DNA of 46,649 nt from Flavobacteriaceae bacterium (GCA_031276535.1 JAISMV010000054.1:1-46649); one strand, 5' to 3'. Counted from the first letter of the stretch, positions 36,125-45,032 are shown. Numbers and translations are program-made. The notes: generated by a model from the letters alone, not told the origin.

Positions 36125-37189
36125 GTGAAAACAATTCTGTTTATTCTTCCGGATTTAAATATGGGTGGTGCCGAAAGGATAATCACTACACTTATCAACA
36201 ACATAGACAGAACAAAATTCATCCCGAAACTTCTTTTAATGAGGAAAGAAGGATATTATCTGGAAATACTGGATGAAAATACGGAAATCATAAATATCAA
36301 AAAAGAAAGAATACGAAATGCTTTCTTCCCGATTCTTAAAGTACTTTGCCGGCTTAAACCCGACATCGTTTTTGGCGGATGGGGAGAAGTTTCCGCATAT
36401 TTAGCCCCAATAATCCCCTTTTTTCCCAAAATCCGTTTTATAGCCCGGGAAACCAATATAGTATCCCACCATGTAACCCGTCCCGAAATAAAATTTTTCT
36501 ATCGATTTTACAATAATTATGAGGTCATTATTGCTCAAAGTGAAGACATGAAATCGGATCTTGTAGACAACATAAAGATAAAAAGATCTAAAATAATAAA
36601 GATTAATAACCCGATTGATTTAGACCTGATTGAATCGGAATCCGGGAAAAACATAAATCTGCCCTTTTCCAAAAAAAATAAAAATGTTCTGGCAATAGGA
36701 AATTTATCTTACCGCAAAGGATTTGACAATCTCTTACGTGTTTTTTCCCACCTGAAAGAAGAAAATATAAATTTATACATTTTAGGGGATGGAGACGATA
36801 AAGAAAAGCTACTGGAGCTAAAAAACGATTTAAAGCTTGAAAAAGTCAACTTTTTAGGCAAAGTAACCAATCCCTTTCCGTACCTGAAAAATGCAGATCT
36901 GTTCATTCTTTCTTCCCGCTACGAAGGGTTTCCTAATGTTTTACTGGAAGCCGGTGCCTGCGGCACCTTTTCATTGGTCAACGATTGCAAAGGAGGAATA
37001 AACGAGATCATTCAGCCGGAAATTAACGGAATAATTTCAAACATAGAAGAATATGAAAATTTTGCCACAGAAATAAAAAGAGTACTGAAACACACGTATA
37101 ATAGTGATAGTATAAAAAATTCCATAAGAAAAAGATTTTCAAAAGAAATCATACTAAAACAATACGACAAACTTTTCACGGAAATTTAA
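36125..37189 (+). CDS. Glycosyltransferase family 4 protein (second of operon)
   Basis: The 354-aa protein starts with GTG directly after the acetyltransferase stop codon (TAA GTG), a coupled arrangement. It opens with ILFILPDLNMGGAERIITTLIN, the GT4 N-terminal phosphate loop, and has the donor-site block LFILSSRYEGFPNVLLEAGACG near 255-280. That phrase is close to the first glycosyltransferase of the operon, so the two may be distant paralogues with different linkages. No signal peptide. The mature product of the operon is unknown. No terminator is obvious before the convergent DUF4136 gene. Confidence 0.88.
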   Translation: MKTILFILPDLNMGGAERIITTLINNIDRTKFIPKLLLMRKEGYYLEILDENTEIINIKKERIRNAFFPILKVLCRLKPDIVFGGWGEVSAYLAPIIPFFPKIRFIARETNIVSHHVTRPEIKFFYRFYNNYEVIIAQSEDMKSDLVDNIKIKRSKIIKINNPIDLDLIESESGKNINLPFSKKNKNVLAIGNLSYRKGFDNLLRVFSHLKEENINLYILGDGDDKEKLLELKNDLKLEKVNFLGKVTNPFPYLKNADLFILSSRYEGFPNVLLEAGACGTFSLVNDCKGGINEIIQPEINGIISNIEEYENFATEIKRVLKHTYNSDSIKNSIRKRFSKEIILKQYDKLFTEI

Positions 37190-37236
37190 CTTTCCGTCTG
37201 GATTCAATCCTGAGATTATTCGCTTTAGTTGTTTTT

Positions 37237-37758
37237 TTATTGCGGGGGATATTTTTTTAATAACGACTGAATATCCGATTTATAAAAAGACTTCTTCGAT
37301 TCGGAAGAGGCTTTGTATGAATGTTCTCGGAAGGTCTCACCCGTCCATTTCAGGGTTTTTGTCTTTGCATCATCAAAATCAATCCGAATGGAATATTTCT
37401 TAACCTTACCTTTTATGGGAATCCCTATGCCCGTACCCACACCAAATCCTCCGCTGCCGCCTCCCAGCCCCAGGTTTAGTATACTTTTAACTCGAGTTTC
37501 GTCTTTGCTTTGTACCTGTACGGCTATAAAAATATCCGGGTCCGGATCTTTAATTAATCCTTTAGCCTGCAATGCGGCATCCAGACTGCTTATGAAATTA
37601 ACGCTATCTATCCGGTTCAGTTGTATGGCATTATCTGTGTAATAACCGTAGGTTTTTACCGCAGAAAAATCGTATCCTTTCTCATAGTCTATTACTATAT
37701 TAGTAGTCTGGCAGCTTACCGCCAAAAGAACTAAAATCAACATCAAAAAATTTTTCAT
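37237..37758 (-). CDS. DUF4136 family lipoprotein
   Basis: This 173-aa predicted envelope lipoprotein has an N-terminal hydrophobic signal with lipobox LAVSC (Cys near 16). The mature part follows the DUF4136 layout: IVIDYEKGYDFSAVKTYGYY at the start, a middle with PDPDIFIAVQVQSK, a Gly-rich stretch LGLGGGSGGFGVGTGIGIP and a C-terminal SIRIDFDDAKTKTLKWTG. Function of the family is unknown. It is transcribed alone, convergent with the glycosyltransferase operon and divergent from the ThrE pair. Confidence 0.85.
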   Translation of the reverse strand: MKNFLMLILVLLAVSCQTTNIVIDYEKGYDFSAVKTYGYYTDNAIQLNRIDSVNFISSLDAALQAKGLIKDPDPDIFIAVQVQSKDETRVKSILNLGLGGGSGGFGVGTGIGIPIKGKVKKYSIRIDFDDAKTKTLKWTGETFREHSYKASSESKKSFYKSDIQSLLKKYPPQ

Positions 37759-37769
37759 ATCGTTACCCG

Positions 37770-37777
37770 CAAATATA
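37770..37777 (-). promoter_or_regulatory. DUF4136 gene -7 element (TATATTTG)
   Basis: An exact TAnnTTTG on the minus strand about 12 bases before the ATG, implying a very short leader. Confidence 0.55.
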
Positions 37778-37897
37778 GTTAAACAAATTCAACAATAATC
37801 TTATTGTTTCTTACTTGACACCTGCAAAAATCGTACAAATTTTGTGATTGTTGTCATATTTATGTATATTTACCCTATATCTGTCTTTTCTTGTTTA

Positions 37898-37905
37898 TAA
37901 TTTTG
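37898..37905 (+). promoter_or_regulatory. -7 element (TAATTTTG) of the ThrE pair
   Basis: An exact TAnnTTTG ending 26 bases before ATG 37932. It falls inside the longer ORF-track start at 37848. Confidence 0.55.
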
Positions 37906-37931
37906 TGGCAGTTTTTTTTAATTTTTCCCTT

Positions 37932-38705
37932 ATGGACGAATCATCAATAGAAATAAAATTTGTCAGTGAGGTGCTTTCCGAAATAGCTATTACTTTAATA
38001 ATGAATGGCGCAAATACCTCACGGGCTTTGAGAAACACACAGAGAATAGCGGAAGCTCTGGGTTATGAAGCTGACTTTTTCTTTTCCCTTTCAGGGGCGG
38101 TGCTGAGTGTGCGGGATAAAAAAACAAATGAAACGCATACCATTGTGCGGGCAATCCCTCATGTAGGGGTAAATTTCGGCATTGTTTCGGAAATAAGTAT
38201 CTTATCCTGGCGTGTGGTGCATGAAAATATGGACGTGAAATGCGTAAACGAACATTTTAAAGAAATCAAACGCATCAAACAATACCCTAAACCGATCCTA
38301 TGGTTATTTGTCGGACTTGCAGGCGCCGGACTAAGCAAAATACTGGAAGGCAGCTGGGTGGAATTTTTTGTAACTTTTTTTGCTACAGTTTTGGGATTAA
38401 TGGTCAGACAAATTCTTACCGAAAAGAAGTTTAATATTTTCATTGTATTTGCCGTTGCCTCTTTTACCGCTGTTTCTGTCGTAAACCTGTTACGATTAGT
38501 AACCGGATTTGACCTGAAAAGTGCTTTTGCCGCCAGCGTGTTGTTTTTAATTCCCGGCGTACCTCTTATAAATTCTTTTATTGATATTCTGGAAGGATAT
38601 GTGACACAGGGAATCGCCCGGGGGGTTCATGGTTCTATGCTGATTTTTGTTATTGCTATGGGTTTATTTTTATCATTATTCCTCTTTGGTTATGGATTCA
38701 ATTAA
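37932..38705 (+). CDS. Threonine/serine exporter, N-terminal (ThrE) half
   Basis: This 257-aa inner-membrane protein matches the ThrE/DUF1212 half: a soluble N-terminal region (ALGYEADFFFSLSGAVLSV, then a conserved RAIPH-like segment) followed by about five membrane helices from about 125 onward (GFDLKSAFAASVLFLIPGVPLINSFIDILEG near 205). In Corynebacterium the exporter is one chain; here the two halves are separate genes. It overlaps the second half by 14 bases, so the two are translationally coupled. The start at 37932 is chosen because a -7 element overlaps the longer reading frame. The substrate is inferred from the family. Confidence 0.87.
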   Translation: MDESSIEIKFVSEVLSEIAITLIMNGANTSRALRNTQRIAEALGYEADFFFSLSGAVLSVRDKKTNETHTIVRAIPHVGVNFGIVSEISILSWRVVHENMDVKCVNEHFKEIKRIKQYPKPILWLFVGLAGAGLSKILEGSWVEFFVTFFATVLGLMVRQILTEKKFNIFIVFAVASFTAVSVVNLLRLVTGFDLKSAFAASVLFLIPGVPLINSFIDILEGYVTQGIARGVHGSMLIFVIAMGLFLSLFLFGYGFN

Positions 38706-39267
38706 TTTTTTTTCCGGTCCTGAAATTATTTCCATCTGGGAAAAGATCTTTTGGTCTATGTGGGTATCTATCGGTTTTGCCGTGATTTTCAGAACCCCGA
38801 AACGCTCCATGTGGGTGGTCGCCCTGTTGGGAGGATTGGGATTTAGTTGCCGCGCTTTACTGTTATACTATTTTGACGATCAAATTGTTTTCGCCAGTTT
38901 TATAGCCGCCAGTCTGGTAGGAATTTTGAGCGTGTATTTTGCCCATCGGGTACACACCCCTCCTATTGTATTTACTATCCCCGCGGTAATCAACATTATA
39001 CCGGGAAAACCGGGATACGAATTTATGATCTCCCTTATTGAAGTGATGACTTTAAAGGAAGGAGAATCTCTTCAATTTAATTATCTGGTGGAAATGCTGG
39101 AAAAAGCTACCCGCACCGGATTTACTTTGCTAGCCTTAGCTTTCGGGGTGGTTTTTCCTCTTTTGATTTTTAAAACTCAATCTGTAAAACAAACAAACCT
39201 GAATCAGATATTTCTTTCAAAATTAGCAGGACTCAAAAAGAAAAAAGAAGAAGATCCTTCACCCTGA
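38692..39267 (+). CDS. Threonine/serine exporter, C-terminal (ThrE_2) half
   Basis: This 191-aa membrane protein, with four to five helices, corresponds to the ThrE_2/DUF3815 half. Family features include FAVIFRTPKRSMWVVALLGGLGFSCR near the N-terminus and the short loop IPAVINIIPGKPGYEFM (about 100-120). The C-terminus is a charged tail KKKKEEDP. The start ATG at 38692 lies inside the first half's coding sequence, giving a 14-base overlap typical of stoichiometric subunits. No other gene follows; the tRNA terminator lies about 85 bases downstream on the opposite strand. Confidence 0.86.
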   Translation: MDSINFFSGPEIISIWEKIFWSMWVSIGFAVIFRTPKRSMWVVALLGGLGFSCRALLLYYFDDQIVFASFIAASLVGILSVYFAHRVHTPPIVFTIPAVINIIPGKPGYEFMISLIEVMTLKEGESLQFNYLVEMLEKATRTGFTLLALAFGVVFPLLIFKTQSVKQTNLNQIFLSKLAGLKKKKEEDPSP

Positions 39268-39350
39268 AAAACAGCCGGATTATATTTATTCTGCAAATAT
39301 CGTCTTCGTTGAATTCAACGACACATCTAAAATTAGTGCTTTTTCTCCAT

Positions 39351-39388
39351 AAAAAACGCAACCAGTTGAAAGTTAACTGATTGCGTTT
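39351..39388 (-). terminator. tRNA-Met terminator
   Basis: On the minus strand AAACGCAA-CAGTT and AACTG-TTGCGTTT arms form a 13-bp stem with one mismatch and a 7-base loop, followed by a six-T run. It lies about 10 bases downstream of the tRNA 3' end. Confidence 0.8.
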
Positions 39389-39397
39389 CTCGATTTG

Positions 39398-39471
39398 TAG
39401 CGAGGAGCAGACTTGAACTGCCGACCTTTGGGTTATGAATCCAACGCTCTAACCACCTGAGCTACCTCGCC
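39398..39471 (-). tRNA. tRNA-Met (CAT anticodon)
   Basis: The 74-base minus-strand sequence folds as a cloverleaf: acceptor GGCGAGG/CCTCGCT (first pair G-U), D-arm GCTC..GAGC, anticodon loop TTCATAA giving CAT, and T-arm GGCAG-TTCAAGT-CTGCT. The sixth base pair of the anticodon arm is imperfect (A-C at the stem base by the loop). CCA is not encoded. Acceptor and anticodon features fit elongator methionine. An isoleucine tRNA with a modified CAT anticodon cannot be wholly excluded from sequence alone. It has its own promoter and terminator. Confidence 0.92.
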
Positions 39472-39484
39472 CTGAATTGAGGTG

Positions 39485-39492
39485 CAAATATA
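39485..39492 (-). promoter_or_regulatory. tRNA-Met -7 element (TATATTTG)
   Basis: An exact TAnnTTTG on the minus strand whose expected start site lies about seven bases before the mature tRNA 5' end. Confidence 0.6.
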
Positions 39493-40017
39493 ACGGGATT
39501 TCATTAATCTACAAAATTATTCATCTGAAAAATCTCACACGCAGATCTCCTTCTCCCGTAAAAAGGTTTATGCTATCATATTATACGTTTCCTCTGCCAT
39601 ATTTTTCAGCGGAAGGAATATCTACAACTAAAATTCCCCTGTTTTTATTAACGCAGCATCTATCTTAATATTAATACCCGAAATCAGCATAAACTCCCCT
39701 TTTTCTGTATTTTTACGAGGGGTTCATGCAAATAATCGCAAAATTTTTCAAAAAAATACCTAATCATAACAGGGGAGGTAAGTTTTTTTGATTTTTTTTA
39801 AAGTTTTTCATTCAATTATAAATTTAAACAATTAAAAGTTTTAATGCTTTTTATCCTGTAGACATTCAATAAAAGAGCTAAAAAATTCATTATTTATAGA
39901 AATTCTCCTATTTTTCAACCCACACAATAAGACGGATGTTCCTCGAAAATTTTGCACAAATAAGGATTCTGCATATAAAAAATACGGGGATATGATTATT
40001 TTTTTTAATTTTATTCC
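39493..40017. other. Gene-free stretch, possible gene remnant
   Basis: About 520 bases between the tRNA and glnN promoters. On the minus strand, between about 39530 and 39670, two adjacent frames read as protein-like text (LISGINIKIDAALIKTGEF, then after a frame change VVDIPSAEKYGRGNV and YDSINLFTGEGDLRVRF) interrupted by stops. This looks like the worn 3' end of a gene, but I cannot name the family. The rest is AT-rich, and the minus-strand 67-aa ORF at 39841-40044 overlaps the glnN promoter and appears spurious. Confidence 0.35.
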
Positions 40018-40025
40018 TATATTTG
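40018..40025 (+). promoter_or_regulatory. glnN -7 element (TATATTTG)
   Basis: An exact TAnnTTTG ending 21 bases before the glnN ATG. Confidence 0.6.
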
Positions 40026-40046
40026 CCCCCATAAAGAAATACACTT

Positions 40047-42239
40047 ATGTCAACATTACGATTTTATGCTTTAAAAAGACTGCCTTATTTACAACCTAGA
40101 CGTATTGAGGTTCCTAAAAAATTATCTGAACTATATTGTGAACATGTTTTCTCAGAATCTACCATGAGAGAATGTTTAACAAAAGATGCTTATCAAAGCA
40201 TTTCGGACGCTATAAAACATGGTAAAAAGATCTCCCGGGAGATTGCCGATCAGGTAGCGGTAGCTATGAAAGACTGGGCTATATCCAAAGGGGCGACTCA
40301 CTACACGCACTGGTTTCAACCATTAACCGGAGAAACCGCGGAAAAACACGATTCTTTTTTCAATCCTATTGGTGAAGGACGTGCTATTGAAAGATTCAGC
40401 GGGTCTCTGCTAATACAACAAGAACCCGATGCATCCAGCTTTCCAAACGGAGGAATCCGAAATACTTTCGAGGCAAGAGGATACACTGCATGGGATCCGA
40501 CTTCCCCCGCATTCATTATAGATACCACTCTATGTATTCCTTCCATATTCGTATCTTATACAGGAGAAACTCTGGACTATAAAACCCCTTTACTAAGAGC
40601 CTTACAAGCCGTAGATGAAGCTGCGACAGAGGTATGTAAATCTTATTTTGATAAAAATGTATCCAAAGTTCAATCTACCTTAGGATGGGAACAGGAATAT
40701 TTTCTGGTAGACTCTTCTTTGTTCCAGACCCGCCCCGACCTGGTTCTTACGGGCAGAACCCTATTAGGTCATGCTCCGGCAAAAGGACAACAGTTGGAAG
40801 ACCATTATTTCGGATCTATCCCTACACGAGTGAGGAATTTCATGAAAGAACTGGAAATAGACTGCATGAGATTGGGAATTCCGGTAACCACCCGGCATAA
40901 TGAAGTGGCTCCTAACCAGTTTGAATTAGCCCCTCTTTTCGAAGAAGGCAATTTAGCCGTAGACCACAACTCCTTACTTATGGATGTTATGAAGAAAGTA
41001 AGCCGAAGACACGGACTAAGTGTTCTATTCCATGAAAAACCTTTTGACGGTATTAACGGAAGTGGAAAACACAACAACTGGTCTCTTGCTACCGATACCG
41101 GAGAAAACTTATTAAGTCCCGGAAAAAATCCGAAGAAGAACTTACAATTCCTGACTTTCTTCATCAACACGATAAAAGCAGTTCACGATTACGGAGACTT
41201 GTTACGTTCTTCAATATCTTCTGCCGGAAACGATCACAGACTAGGCGCCAATGAAGCTCCTCCTGCTATTATTTCCATATTTATCGGTTCCCAGCTGACT
41301 GCCGTATTGGATGAACTGGAAAAAGTAACAAAAGGAAAACTTTCTCCGGATGAAAAAACCGACCTAAAATTGAACATTGTAGGGAAAATTCCGGAACTTT
41401 TACTGGATAACACCGACAGAAACAGAACTTCTCCATTCGCTTTCACAGGAAATAAATTCGAGTTCAGGGCAGTGGGATCACAGGCAAACTGCGGAGAGCC
41501 TATGACGGTTTTAAACACTATCATGGCTTATCAGCTTCAAAAATTCAAAAAAGAAACCGATGCCTTAGTAGAAAAAGGTCTTAAAAAAGACGAAGCTATA
41601 TTTAACGTATTAAGAGATTATATCAAAGCATCTCGAAGTATCTTATTTGAAGGCGACGGATACAGCGACGAATGGGTTAAAGAAGCTGCCAAAAGAGGTC
41701 TGAATAACAGAAAAACCACTCCGGAAGCATTAAAATTTGAATTGGAAAAAAGATTAATCGCCCCATTTGAAGAATTGGGAATCCTGACCCATAAAGAAAT
41801 TGAAGCCAGAAATGAAATCAAACTGGAAAAATATTCTAAAATGATCTCTATTGAGGCTAAGGTTTTAGGAGACATGGCAAGAAATCACATCGTTCCTGTA
41901 GCAGTAGATTATCAAACCAAATTAATCGAAAATGCAAAAGGATTAAAAGAGGTTTTTGGTGAAAAAGAAATGACAGCTATGTGCAAAGAACAGTTGGATC
42001 TGATTAAAACAATTTCTATTCACATCACGGAGATCAAAAGCAATGTCGATAAGTTATTTAAAGAACGAGACAAAGCTATTGACATTTCCGATCCGGCAAA
42101 ACAGGCGGAAGCTTTCTGTAATGAAGTTAAACCTATTTTTTCTTTAATCAGAAAAAATTCCGATGCTCTGGAAATGCTAATTGACAATGAAATGTGGCCG
42201 TTAACTAAATATCGGGAATTACTTTTCACCATAAGATAA
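40047..42239 (+). CDS. glnN: Glutamine synthetase type III
   Basis: GlnN makes glutamine from glutamate, ammonia and ATP. The 730-aa length and the opening region (WFQPLTGETAEKHDSFF near 90-105, FNGG-like RNTFEARGYTAWDP) are those of class III enzymes common in Bacteroidota, not the 450-aa class I. Active-site blocks are visible: GWEQEYFLVD near 213, TRHNEVAPNQFELAP near 284, FHEKPFDGINGSGKHNNWSL near 332 with the catalytic His/Asn, and ANEAPPAIIS near 408. It is monocistronic with its own promoter and terminator, without amtB/glnK or glutamate synthase nearby. Identity is certain. Confidence 0.96.
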   Translation: MSTLRFYALKRLPYLQPRRIEVPKKLSELYCEHVFSESTMRECLTKDAYQSISDAIKHGKKISREIADQVAVAMKDWAISKGATHYTHWFQPLTGETAEKHDSFFNPIGEGRAIERFSGSLLIQQEPDASSFPNGGIRNTFEARGYTAWDPTSPAFIIDTTLCIPSIFVSYTGETLDYKTPLLRALQAVDEAATEVCKSYFDKNVSKVQSTLGWEQEYFLVDSSLFQTRPDLVLTGRTLLGHAPAKGQQLEDHYFGSIPTRVRNFMKELEIDCMRLGIPVTTRHNEVAPNQFELAPLFEEGNLAVDHNSLLMDVMKKVSRRHGLSVLFHEKPFDGINGSGKHNNWSLATDTGENLLSPGKNPKKNLQFLTFFINTIKAVHDYGDLLRSSISSAGNDHRLGANEAPPAIISIFIGSQLTAVLDELEKVTKGKLSPDEKTDLKLNIVGKIPELLLDNTDRNRTSPFAFTGNKFEFRAVGSQANCGEPMTVLNTIMAYQLQKFKKETDALVEKGLKKDEAIFNVLRDYIKASRSILFEGDGYSDEWVKEAAKRGLNNRKTTPEALKFELEKRLIAPFEELGILTHKEIEARNEIKLEKYSKMISIEAKVLGDMARNHIVPVAVDYQTKLIENAKGLKEVFGEKEMTAMCKEQLDLIKTISIHITEIKSNVDKLFKERDKAIDISDPAKQAEAFCNEVKPIFSLIRKNSDALEMLIDNEMWPLTKYRELLFTIR

Positions 42240-42273
42240 AGTAATTACAATATACATTAATGTATTAAATGAG

Positions 42274-42305
42274 AAAAACCGGTTTTTAACTAAACCGGTT
42301 TTTTT
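42274..42305 (+). terminator. glnN terminator
   Basis: Two copies of the self-palindrome AAACCGGTTT (42276-42285 and 42292-42301) can pair as a hairpin and are followed by a T run. It lies about 35 bases after the glnN stop. Confidence 0.8.
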
Positions 42306-42315
42306 AATGGGTTTT

Positions 42316-42507
42316 AGAGCCTGTTTAAATTTTATTCAAATATTTATTTTAGGTTCTAATTATATTTTGCATTCTTTTTAAGCTCTTTTGAGTGTCTTTT
42401 TCACTTTTTCTTCTTGATTTAGCCCGCTAAATCTTCAAACAAAAAGCAAAAAATCCATCTCAAAAATAGCAATAAAAAATAATCGCAATAAAATTTAAAC
42501 AGGCTCT
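42316..42507. mobile_element. MITE-like or IS-derived element, copy 1
   Basis: This 192-bp non-coding element is bounded by perfect terminal inverted repeats AGAGCCTGTTTAAATTTTAT; the identity extends four bases beyond each side to 25 bp (42312-42336 with 42487-42511). It has no ORF. A perfect palindrome GATTTAGC-CC-GCTAAATC lies near its centre (42416-42433). Target duplication is unclear: taking the element from GAGCC gives flanking TA on both sides. It is nearly identical to the element at the right edge of the window. The likely nature is a non-autonomous derivative of an insertion sequence. Confidence 0.75.
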
Positions 42508-42566
42508 AAAATTAACGGATTGAATATTTATGATGAAGTTCAGAACATACCCGAAGAAATCATACA

Positions 42567-42599
42567 AAAAAGGCATCCGTATTTTTTGGATGCCTTTTT
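42567..42599. terminator. Bidirectional terminator after fucP-like gene
   Basis: AAAAAGGCATCC (42567-42578) and GGATGCCTTTTT (42588-42599) form a perfect 12-bp stem. The arms carry A and T runs so that either strand ends in U residues. It serves the minus-strand sugar permease gene and could also stop plus-strand read-through from glnN or the mobile element. Confidence 0.85.
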
Positions 42600-42688
42600 A
42601 CCTGTCATTTATCAATTTTGATCATCGATGGAAACGGTGCATTGATAAATTTGGTTCTGTCAGGTTTTGATAAATTCTTACTTATTAT

Positions 42689-44107
42689 TTATTGGGGAAC
42701 TTCCATAGAATTTTCATTTTTGTTTTTTCTGATGGCATATCCGACGAATCCGTACCACATCAGGTAAGCATAACAGAAAAGAGGCAGAATGAAGGCAACA
42801 TGGCTGTTGGTATAATCTGCTATCAAACCTTGCAATGGAGGTAGTAGGGCGCCTCCGAGAATCATCATCACCAATAAGGAAGAACCTTGTGAGGTATATT
42901 TTCCCAATCCGTTGATGGCAAGGGTAAAAATAGTCGGGAACATTATGGAATTAAATAGTCCTACTCCTAAAATAGTCCAAAGAGACAGGGTTCCGGTTGT
43001 GATCAGCATAATGAATATCAATGCCATGCTTGCTCCCGCAAAGTAACCTAAGGTTTTTGACGGAACAGAGCGGGCTGCGATAAACACTAAGTAATTCAAT
43101 GCTAAGAATAGAATAAAATACCGTACTTCGTTTATGGACACTCCTGTTATGGCGAAAATCAAAATAAAAGAAGCAATGGCTGCCACCGCCATTAAGGAAT
43201 ATTTTTTCGTTCTTTCCATGTCGCTCATGGATATAGCCCCCATGAAACGTCCTATCATTGCTCCTCCCCAATAAAAAGCGAGAAAAGATGCCGCTATTTC
43301 TTCCGATAATCCCTGAAATTCTTTCATATAAGCAACCAGATTACTTCCGATGGTAACTTCTCCTCCTACATAAAAGAAAATTCCTAACATTCCAAAAACC
43401 AAATGCGGATATTGAAGAGCTCCTGCCTTTTTTTCCAGTTTTTCTGAGGAGTCTTCCGTATTTCCGTTCGGGATCTTTGAGATGAAGATGACCACTGCCA
43501 GCAGCAGCAACACCACCGCTAAGAACAAATAAGGAATTTTCACCGCATTTGCCTGTACAACTTCGGATGCTTGTTCTGTGACAAAATATCTGAAAATAAA
43601 ATATCCCCCTATAACCGGTGCAATAGTCGTACCTAACGAATTAAACGCCTGAGAGAGATTTAAACGACTGGACGCCGTCTCCGATTTTCCTAATAGCGAG
43701 ACCAGCGGATTTGCTGCAATCTGCAAAAACGTAAACCCGCTTCCCAGCAGGAACAGTGCTAAAAGAAAAATTCCAAATTTCGGTGTACTGCTTCCTGCCT
43801 CTATAAAAAACAGCAAACAGGCAATGGCGGAAATTATCAGTCCGGCCATAACCGTATTTTTATAACCTATTTTCAAAATAGGGTCTCCGAATGTAGCCGA
43901 AACAATGAAATAGATCAAAGAGATAATAAAATACGCTAAGAAAAATGCTAATTGTACCAGATTTGCCTGAAAGTGAGTAAGTGAGAAAACTCCTTTTAGG
44001 AAAGGAATCAAAATATCATTCAGGCAGGTAATAAATCCCCACATGAAAAACAATGTGGTCAATGTAATCAGGGGAACCGTATAGTTCGTTGATTTTGTAG
44101 TATTCAT
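42689..44107 (-). CDS. fucP: Sugar:H+ symporter, FucP family (MFS)
   Basis: This 472-aa inner-membrane transporter has twelve predicted helices. It opens with the FucP/GluP motif FFMWGFITCLNDILIPFLKGVF (about 20-41) with the acidic residue used in proton coupling, followed by QANLVQLAFFLAYF. Later segments SRLNLSQAFNSLGTTIAPVIGGYFIF and FLAFYWGGAMIGRFMG are typical. FucP-type carriers in Bacteroidota move fucose, glucose, galactose or amino sugars, so the symbol is provisional. It lies about 100 bases after an outer-membrane-like gene on the same strand and may be co-transcribed with it. A sugar kinase is encoded 1.5 kb away on the other strand. Confidence 0.87.
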   Translation of the reverse strand: MNTTKSTNYTVPLITLTTLFFMWGFITCLNDILIPFLKGVFSLTHFQANLVQLAFFLAYFIISLIYFIVSATFGDPILKIGYKNTVMAGLIISAIACLLFFIEAGSSTPKFGIFLLALFLLGSGFTFLQIAANPLVSLLGKSETASSRLNLSQAFNSLGTTIAPVIGGYFIFRYFVTEQASEVVQANAVKIPYLFLAVVLLLLAVVIFISKIPNGNTEDSSEKLEKKAGALQYPHLVFGMLGIFFYVGGEVTIGSNLVAYMKEFQGLSEEIAASFLAFYWGGAMIGRFMGAISMSDMERTKKYSLMAVAAIASFILIFAITGVSINEVRYFILFLALNYLVFIAARSVPSKTLGYFAGASMALIFIMLITTGTLSLWTILGVGLFNSIMFPTIFTLAINGLGKYTSQGSSLLVMMILGGALLPPLQGLIADYTNSHVAFILPLFCYAYLMWYGFVGYAIRKNKNENSMEVPQ

Positions 44108-44209
44108 AATAAAAGTGAATTTATAGGGTTAATAATTTATTTTCAGTTAGTTTCTGGTACAATAAGCATTCCGTTTTATTGTTACACATCATAAATCATG
44201 TTTTTTATT

Positions 44210-44998
44210 TTAAAAAATAACTGCTGCGAGCTGTACTCTTGCCATTTTATTGGAAGGGTTCCACATTGCCGTAGCTGAAACGGGTACTTTGTGTTCCCAT
44301 AAGGTAAAAGCACGCGATGTGGTTATGCCGACATTAACGATGTCAAAATCATGTTTTCCGTTTCCATACATATGGGAATTTCCTCCATATCCGATCCCTG
44401 CACCACAAAATACGTTCAGGTTTGTTTTTTTATCACGAATCAGAGGATAATTTAATTCCGCATAGGTGGAATATTTCTGGTCTCCTTTCAGGGTGCGGTC
44501 ATCTCCATAAATAGAGGTTCCGAATTCTATTTTTAACGGGGTTTGTTCCGAAAGTACATAATAACCTCTGAAATCAACTCTGTGACCGGTAGTGTGTGTG
44601 TCGTAATTCCATATATCTCCTGACAGATCGTCGCGGTCTTTTCCCGAATCACTGAAACAGTCCCAAAGTCCTACCATAAACCTTCCGGTATCGTACTTAA
44701 AGTAGTAGTCTATTTCATGCCAGGCATAATTTTTACCATCAGCATGTTCTTCTCCCGCCAATTCGGAACCGCCCCACACTCCAAGTATGAAATGATTTTG
44801 TTTGTCAAAAGCATAGTTGATGTCTACTGACGAAAAGAGTACATCAGCCCCTACTAAACCACGCCAGAGGTGATTGTTCTTTAATTCCAGACTTACGTTA
44901 AGTTTTTCTTTTTCCGGCAGAGGTTGTTCCTGAACTTCCTGAGCTTTTAAAAATAAGCCAAATAATGGCACCACGGTCAGTAATAATTTAGTGTTCAT
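44210..44998 (-). CDS. Outer-membrane beta-barrel-like protein, unknown
   Basis: This 262-aa protein has a signal peptide (MNTKLLL plus hydrophobic run, cleavage near LKAQ) and alternating aromatic/polar strands throughout (NHLWRGLVGADVLFSSVDINYAF, WHEIDYYFKYDTGRFMVGLWDCF), ending in a hydrophobic ARVQLAAVIF with terminal Phe as in barrel proteins. The pattern brings to mind small-barrel families of the TIGR02001 type, but I cannot confirm it. The -7 element at 45025-45032 sits inside the longer ORF-track start, so the ATG at 44998 is chosen. Its position ahead of the FucP-like permease suggests a joint role in carbohydrate uptake. Confidence 0.72.
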   Translation of the reverse strand: MNTKLLLTVVPLFGLFLKAQEVQEQPLPEKEKLNVSLELKNNHLWRGLVGADVLFSSVDINYAFDKQNHFILGVWGGSELAGEEHADGKNYAWHEIDYYFKYDTGRFMVGLWDCFSDSGKDRDDLSGDIWNYDTHTTGHRVDFRGYYVLSEQTPLKIEFGTSIYGDDRTLKGDQKYSTYAELNYPLIRDKKTNLNVFCGAGIGYGGNSHMYGNGKHDFDIVNVGITTSRAFTLWEHKVPVSATAMWNPSNKMARVQLAAVIF

Positions 44999-45024
44999 CT
45001 TGATATTTGTTTTTTTAGTTAGTA

Positions 45025-45032
45025 CAAATTTA
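45025..45032 (-). promoter_or_regulatory. -7 element (TAAATTTG) of the outer-membrane gene
   Basis: An exact TAnnTTTG on the minus strand, ending 26 bases before ATG 44998. Confidence 0.55.

Noticed and set aside
39841-40044. 67-aa minus-strand ORF upstream of glnN
   Set aside because: It overlaps the glnN promoter and leader and lacks its own promoter; composition is that of AT-rich non-coding DNA.
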